The notes under the pieces are model-generated. The model had not been told where the DNA came from and did no database searches. It saw only the letters and a program-made list of their open reading frames with translations. The translations under genes and the position numbers were made by a program. This document shows positions 58,115 through 64,000 of a DNA stretch of 64,000 bases, piece after piece. The first letter of the stretch is position 1. Every line of letters begins with the position of its first letter. This stretch comes from Nicotiana tabacum (lineage: Eukaryota > Streptophyta > Magnoliopsida > Solanales > Solanaceae). The stretch is from contig NC_134095.1 of NCBI RefSeq assembly GCF_000715075.1, positions 51,698,806 to 51,762,805 on the forward strand, given 5' to 3'.

Positions 58115-61100
58115 CGTCACAATCTGTATTTCCCACCCTCGGGAGTCATGATGGCGCCTACTCGATGAAGCTAGGCAAGCCATGAAATACAGAAATTTTA
58201 ACTCTTTCATTTTAATCCTTTTTAACAACTTGAATTAACAAGAAATCAACAATTTAAAGATTAACGATAACAGATTAAGCGGAAGACTTAAACAGCTAAA
58301 AGTGAGAAAAATCAGTACTAAAATATCAAAATACTCCTCTACCCGGAATCTGTTGTCACAATATTCACGGACTGTCTATGAATACTACATACAAATATCT
58401 GAAAAAGGAAATACAGTCTGTCTCGGATACAAGTGATAACAAAACATAATAATAGATAGAAGAGAACGCCGAGCCTGCGGATGCCTGTAAGACTACCTGA
58501 GAGTCTCTTGGTGGACTGAAGGTTGGCACCCTAAGTGCTACTGTCCCAGTGCTGCTCCGGTATCTGCACAGAGTGCAGAGAGTAGCATTAGCACAATCGA
58601 CCCCATGTGCTGGTAAGTGCCTGGCCTAACCCCGGCGAGGTAGTGACGAGGCTAGGACCAGACTCCAGATAAACCTGTGCAATTATATAATATACGGAGG
58701 GAAAATAAACAGGAATAAGAAGTTTAAGTGGTAAGGGGTACATGCTTCGGGGAACACATCAAATCCAGTAGAAATAAAGAGAAATATGAGAGAAACAATT
58801 CAAAATCTACAATAAAGCAATAATAACACTGTTGCGGCGCGCAACCCGATCTATTCATAACATTGTTGCGGCGCGCAACCCGATCCATTCATAACATTGT
58901 TGCGGCGTGCAACCCGATCAATTCATAATATTGTTGCGGCGTGCAACCTGATCCAATATAACATTGTTGCGGCGTGCAACCCGTTCCAATATATATCATT
59001 GTTGTGGCGTGCAACCCGATCCAATATATATAACATTGTTGCGCCGTTCAACCCGATCAAATATATATAACATTGTTGCGGCGTGCAACCCGATCTAATA
59101 TATATAACATTGTTGCAGCGTGCAACCCGTTCTAATATATTCTTATACCTTAAACTCAACCATAGCACGAGTCCCGACAAGGGATATATAATAAACTACA
59201 GTATCCCGGCAAGGGAATTCAACAGTAAAAGTATATACATCCTAGCAAGGGAGAATTAGTTATAACCAATCTTAACTCAACTCCTACTCATCTCAACTAA
59301 CATCAATACTCAATCATAAGTAAATGACCACGAAAATAAACTAAATCCTTGCCCAATATTGAGAATCACCAATTAAAGCATCCATAGTATCATTTAAGAA
59401 CACAACAAATATCAATTTAAGACTCACATTAATGCTCGACACCAACGTATAGATACTCGTCACCATGCCTATGCGTCGTACTCTACAAGAAGCAAATAGC
59501 AAATAGGACACAACTCCTAATCTCTCAAGCTAAGGTTAGATCGAACACTTACCTCGAACTTCCACGGCCAACTCAATCCTCAAACACCACCTTTCCTCTC
59601 GAATTCGGCTCCAAATCAATTGTATCTATACATAATCGACTTTATATCATCAATAAACGCTAAACAATCCAATTCCAATGCTTAATTATAGCTTTCTAAT
59701 CATTCTTCCCAAAAAGTCAAAAATTGACCCCGGGCCCGCTTGGTCAAAACACGAGGTTCGGACCAAAACCCGATCACCCATTCACCCACGAGCCCGAATA
59801 TATAATTTGTTTTGAAATCCGACACCAAAACGAGGTTTAATTCCCAAAAAATCAAAAAGCCCTAACTCTACCAAGATCCCTAATTTTTACCATAAAACCC
59901 CTAGATTTTTGAATGAAGATTGATGAAATGCAATGGGAAATCGTAAGAAAAAGGTTTAGAATCATATACCAATGCTTTGGAGAAGAACTTATTCCTTGAA
60001 AATCGCCTCAATGCTCTCTAGTTTTGATAATATGAAAATACGGGCTAAATCCCGACTTAGCTACTGTTTTAAGTGCTGGACGACAGTGTTCATCGCGTTC
60101 GCGTGAACACAGTCGCGATCACGAAGAGCTACCAGTAAGCGGACTTATGCCATTGCGATTTCCTCTACGCGCTCGCGAAGGGTAAGCCTCCCCGACCTTC
60201 GCATTTGCGGACATCATTATGTGTTCGCGTAGAAGGAAAGACAAGTCCTCAGCCCAACTCCAGTTTACACTACGGATTGGCGTCACACAGGTCGTGTTCG
60301 CGATGAGCAACCCCCCACTGCTCCACGTTGGCGACTGTGGCTTATCCTTCGCGAAGAATAAATCCACCCCTGTCCCAATTTCCCTTTCGCGATTGCGAGT
60401 GTTACTACGCGATCGCGATACACAAAAGATATGTGCACCTGCAGCAACAATTCTGCAACTTTTCCTAAGTCCAAAACCATCCGAAATACATCCGAAACAC
60501 ACCCGAGCCCTCGGGGCTCCTAACCAAACATACGTACTAACTCAATGACATCATACAAACTTATACATGTGATCAAATCGCCAAAATAACCTCAATAACA
60601 ATGAATTAAACCTCAAAAACCATGGAAAATTTTTCAAAACTTCTTAAAGCATCAAACTTTGCATTTACGGTTCGAGTCGCGTCAAACGGATTCTGTTTCT
60701 TACCAAACTTCACAGAGTTATCTTAAATCACATATGAGACCTGTACCGGGCGCTGGAAACAAAATATGGGCCTGATACCAACATGTTCTAATTAAATTTC
60801 ATTTCAAATTCCATTAAATAATTTCAGAAAATAATTTTCTTTAAAAATTCATTTCTCGGGCTTGGGACCTCGAAATTCGATTCTGGGCATATTCCCAAGT
60901 CACCTATTTCACTACGGACCCTCTGGAATCGTCAAATCACAGGTCCGGGTCCGTTTACTCAAAACGTTGGCCGAAGTCAAATTTATTTCATTTTACAGTC
61001 AAAATTTATCATTTTTTCACAGATTTTCACATATAAGCTTTCCGACTTCGCGCCTGGACTGCGCATGCAAATCGAGGTGATGTTAAATGAGGTTTTCAAG

Positions 61101-61156
61101 GCATCAAAACACATAATTCAATTTAAAAGTAAGTGATGACCTTTTGGGTCATCACA
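58115..61156 (-). repeat. element C 5' LTR (3042 bp)
   Basis: Collinear with 49904-52856. Longer mainly because the tandem block has 9 units against 7. Carries the donor-like block at 59521-59556 and CpG words at 60085-60420. Confidence 0.93.
58826..59143 (-). repeat. tandem repeat in C 5' LTR, 9 units
   Basis: Same unit as 50612-50862, two copies more. Confidence 0.92.
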
Positions 61157-61276
61157 GTTAGTTCCCTTACCGGAATGTGTTTATTCTTGTTGTTGACTCC
61201 CTTGTCGGGATATGGTTGATTCCTTATTGTTCCCTTGCCGGGATTCTTTTGTGATTAGTGTTGATTTGTATTTTGG

Positions 61277-61521
61277 GATCGGGTTGCATACCTCAATAAT
61301 ATTTTATGGGATCGAGTTGCACGCCGCAACATCATTATATGATTTGGATCGGGTTGCACGCCGCAATAATATTATATTATTTGGATCGGGTTACATGCCG
61401 CAACATCATTATATAATTTGGATCAGGTTGCACACTACAACAATATTATATGATTTGGATCGGGTTGCATGCCGCAACAGTACTATATGATTGGGATCGG
61501 GTTGCACGCCGCAACAAGAAA
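61277..61521 (+). repeat. tandem repeat in B LTR, 7 units of about 36-38 bp
   Basis: Unit core GTTGCACGCCGCAAC, the same as in element C, on the sense strand of B. The spacers (TATTATATGATTTGGATC) differ from those of C. Confidence 0.92.
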
Positions 61522-61706
61522 GAATAAAAGTGAATATTGACGCTTATGGTGAGCATGAGAGTAAAAGCATAACGGGTGATGTCGTGAACTTTCTGCTGCA
61601 GTGTTTATTTGTTGTTATCAATTCAATTGTTTAAACTGTTTAAATTCCTTTATTGCTATGATCTTTTGTGTTAGAACCTACAATATTTTCAATACCTCAT
61701 TGTATT

Positions 61707-61710
<4 letters not shown>

Positions 61711-61754
<44 letters not shown>
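61711..61754. repeat. TA dinucleotide microsatellite
   Basis: About 22 TA units without interruption. Confidence 0.95.
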
Positions 61755-61755
<1 letters not shown>

Positions 61756-62896
61756 TCAAATACTTAAAACTTCAATAATTGTTACAGTCGTAATTCAATT
61801 AGTTTCTCAAGTATACCCTCTTAAACCATCTAAGATTGTATTTTATTTAAAAAGGAATTTCTACTAAGTTTTAAGCTATTGAATCTCTTGTTAAAGGTAA
61901 TAATTCATTCAATGTTGTATTTTTAAATTAAAAGAGGCACTTTCTCTACTCAAATGATTGCAAAAGAAACAATTTCATTTTTTCTCGCTGGCTTTCCCAA
62001 TTAGTTTAGAAATTATAATTTTACTTATATTAGGTAAATGTGACTTCTTGGACATATTGAGTGCATTGTACAAAGATTATGTATTTTATAGCATATGGAT
62101 TCTATTGTTAAAAGTGGGATGGAAAATATGGGGGCACAAGGTGCCATGCGTGTGGAAGGTTCGGAAGTCAACATTATGATATGAGAAACCGAGGATTGAG
62201 ATGGTCGGGATTGTGTATTAGACATGATGTGATTGATTGAGTGGGAATCTCCTTCTTTAATTGAATACATTCTTACTTGTCTCTGTTTTTGCTATGTCTA
62301 TGTTGATTTACTTGGTTACCGTTCGTTACCTCCCGTGTTCTCCCTTTATGGTTCTTACTGTTGGTATTTTGATTTCTTTCTGCTGTTGGTATTATTTCGT
62401 TATCTTTATCTCAATGTTGTATTATCATATTCTGTTCATTTCATTTGACCAGTTGGGGTCTTGACTGATCCTCGTCACTATCCCACCAAGGTTAGTCTTG
62501 ATACATACTAGGCACCGTCGTGGTGTGCTCATACTACACTTCTATACAGTTTTGTGTACAGATCCAGGTATTGATCGATAGTAGCTGCACGGGTCATCGC
62601 GGTGGAGACTCACGATAACCTGTTGCTACGTTCGCAGGCCTCGGAGTCACCTTGGTTTGTATTGACGTTCCATTGATTCCTTCTCGTTCTGGAACATTGT
62701 TGTAATTATTTTGTATAATTACTCTTAGAAAGGCTTATGACTTGTACCACCAATTTTGGAAATTATGATTTATTGAGAGTTATTTAAATTGAAGTTAATA
62801 AATATTAAGTTTATTTCTACAAAATGTTAGGCTTACCTAGTTTAGAGACTAGGTGCTATCATGACTTCTTCAGATGGATTTTGGGTCATGACAAGT

Positions 62897-62910
62897 TGGT
62901 ATCAAAGCTC
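62897..62910 (+). other. element B primer-binding site, initiator tRNA-Met type
   Basis: TGGTATCAAAGCTC three bases after the LTR, one mismatch to the initiator-Met complement, as in G1. Confidence 0.8.
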
Positions 62911-64000
62911 TAGGTTCATGGGTGCTACGAGTCATAAGAAGGCTTAGTAGAGTCTTGCGGATTGGTACGAAGACGTCTGTACTTATCTTCGAGAGGTTAC
63001 AGAACTGTTAGAAAATTCCACTTCTTTCATTCCCTATTGTGCGATATTGATTCATCTCGAAGTATATGACTTATTTCCCTCTACATCCACTTGTGTATAA
63101 TATTACGCTCTCAGCGTTCGCTATGCACCAGTAGTTTGTGATGCTACAGACAGGCTACAAAGGAGTCAGGGAGGTTTGATTGGTGGACTAGTCGTCGCAA
63201 TTGTGGTAAGGCCACGAAATGGGTGTTGATTGGGAATAGTTGGTGGTATTGGAGTACCTTGTGATTTGTGTTGTACGAGCTTTGAAGGATAGTTTTGCGG
63301 ATCATCAGACTTTATTTTCTATGGCTTTGCGCCAAGTGGAGGAGTCCAATAGCAACATTCAGATTCCAGAGTCAGATTTGTATAAATCTTATCCTGAGGT
63401 ATGTATATATGTGGTATTGGTAGATCCCCGGATTTGGGATATGACCAGGGTTTGAGATCTCGCACGGGATGATGTTGGGGCTTACAGTGTTTCTACATCA
63501 ATAATGGATCTACATATTAGCATAAAGGGGAGTCGAAGGAATAACTTCAAATTCATAGGAGGTCTATTCAGCGTGGGTATCGTGGTTGCAGCAGAATGGG
63601 GTGCTTCAGAGGTAATGCGGTGGTTTATGAGTTTCTTGCTACGTGGTTCATACTAGAGTCATTTGTGTGTGGGGATTTGATGGGAATTATTATATATTGA
63701 CTGTCATAAGAAATGAGTCAGAGTGTTGGGTCAGCATAGCCATAGAAATTGGGCGGTTTGTGTGACTCGGTTGAGTTGGGGAGGTGCAGTCCTGATGGTT
63801 GGTTGCGTGCGGGCGGATCTCGGAGGGTTCTGTATGGTTTGACTACGGCTTGAGTTGGGTGTCTACTATGGGCATAAGGAATATATGGTACATTGCGGTT
63901 TCTCCCGAATCGGTATCTAAAATTAATAGAGCGTTGGCATTGTTGGCGATCATATGTAAAAAGTGTACATTTTTGGAAAGGTCCTTGAGTTTTGGTTTGC
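62911..64000 (+). other. element B interior, no coding recognised
   Basis: The first 110 bases resemble the G1 leader (GTAGAGTCTTG, GGTACGAAGACGTCTGTACT). Then the similarity ends: no Arg/Gly-rich gag start, no capsid or pol motif. An open frame at 63240-63455 shows no family pattern. Consistent with a large non-coding (LARD-like) interior, or with strong decay. Confidence 0.5.

Larger units (their letters stand above)
49904..61156 (-). mobile_element. Ty3/gypsy element C, complete, inserted in the LTR of B
   Basis: Perfect 5-bp duplication GTTAG (49899-49903 and 61157-61161). LTRs lie at 49904-52856 (3' LTR) and 58115-61156 (5' LTR). The PBS, gag, protease, reverse transcriptase, RNase H, integrase and PPT all follow in order on the - strand. 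The gene content resembles G1 (chromovirus, Tekay/Del type), but the LTRs belong with those of B. Protein frames are broken by a moderate number of stops, and the integrase has lost its third catalytic residue. Confidence 0.94.
61162..62893 (+). repeat. element B 5' LTR, second part
   Basis: Resumes after the GTTAG duplication and runs to GGTCATGACA at 62893. Contains 7 tandem units (61277-61521), a TA microsatellite (61711-61754) and the CTACACT block (62530-62575). Confidence 0.82.
48027..64000 (+). mobile_element. Ty3/gypsy element B (partial; 3' part outside window)
   Basis: It starts TGTAACGATCCGAC at 48027. The 5' LTR ends GGGTCATGACA at 62893 and is followed by an initiator-Met-type PBS. 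Element C interrupts the LTR at 49904. Without C the LTR is about 3.6 kb. The base before the start gives the expected duplication CTATT (48022-48026), to be sought at the far end. No gag or pol is recognisable in the 1.1 kb of interior in view, so B may be a non-autonomous derivative. Confidence 0.82.

Overview
This window looks like nuclear DNA of a flowering plant, most likely a Solanaceae (Nicotiana-like or a relative). It is AT-rich and dominated by nested LTR retrotransposons. It carries SINEs resembling the Solanaceae TS/SolS types and Solanaceae-style Gypsy LTRs, and has one recognisable three-exon host gene. Nothing looks bacterial, organellar or CRISPR-like. Genus and lineage assignments are from memory of families, not from a search.

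Left part (1-4547): a retroelement-like fragment (1-1185), a short stretch resembling the C-terminus of an mTERF protein (about 1205-1411), a 5'-truncated reverse-strand SINE, a 30-bp A tract, and otherwise non-coding DNA.

Centre (4548-42681): a three-level nest on the + strand. A Ty1/copia element (254/268-bp LTRs, perfect TSD TACAT) is split inside its pre-integrase region by a Ty3/gypsy chromovirus-like element (6736-38513, LTRs about 2.6 kb, TSD GGATA/AGATA). That element is itself split inside its 5' LTR by a Tat/Ogre-like gypsy element (9294-30591) with about 4.9-kb LTRs, an extra ORF before gag, a protease plus G-patch region, two RNase H domains and tandem repeats in its 3' untranslated region. 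The copia ORF was also hit by a 1046-bp Mutator-like terminal-inverted-repeat element with a perfect 9-bp TSD. All the element proteins are broken by stops, frameshifts or lost catalytic residues.

Host island (42682-48026): a complete three-exon gene for a secreted cysteine-rich EPF/EPFL peptide (44905-46079, 112 aa). It has a SINE (10-bp TSD) in its upstream region and a MITE-like segment in intron 1. Further right are the 5' two-thirds of a tRNA-Trp(CCA) and a truncated copia-type LTR.

Right part (48027-64000): a + strand gypsy element (B), of which only the 5' LTR and the start of an apparently non-coding interior are in the window. A related gypsy element (C) sits inside that LTR on the - strand (49904-61156, perfect TSD GTTAG), complete with both LTRs, PBS, gag-pol and PPT.

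The most interesting pattern is shared by the gypsy elements. Their otherwise divergent LTRs keep the same ordered blocks: a cluster of CpG-rich palindromic words, then a splice-donor-like block (AGGTRAGT followed by TAACCTT), then a block around CTACACT. In the two elements with a visible gag, the gag ATG directly abuts a strong splice-acceptor-like CTTTCNYAG. I infer a possible leader intron running from the LTR to the gag ATG that would remove the primer-binding site from the translated mRNA.
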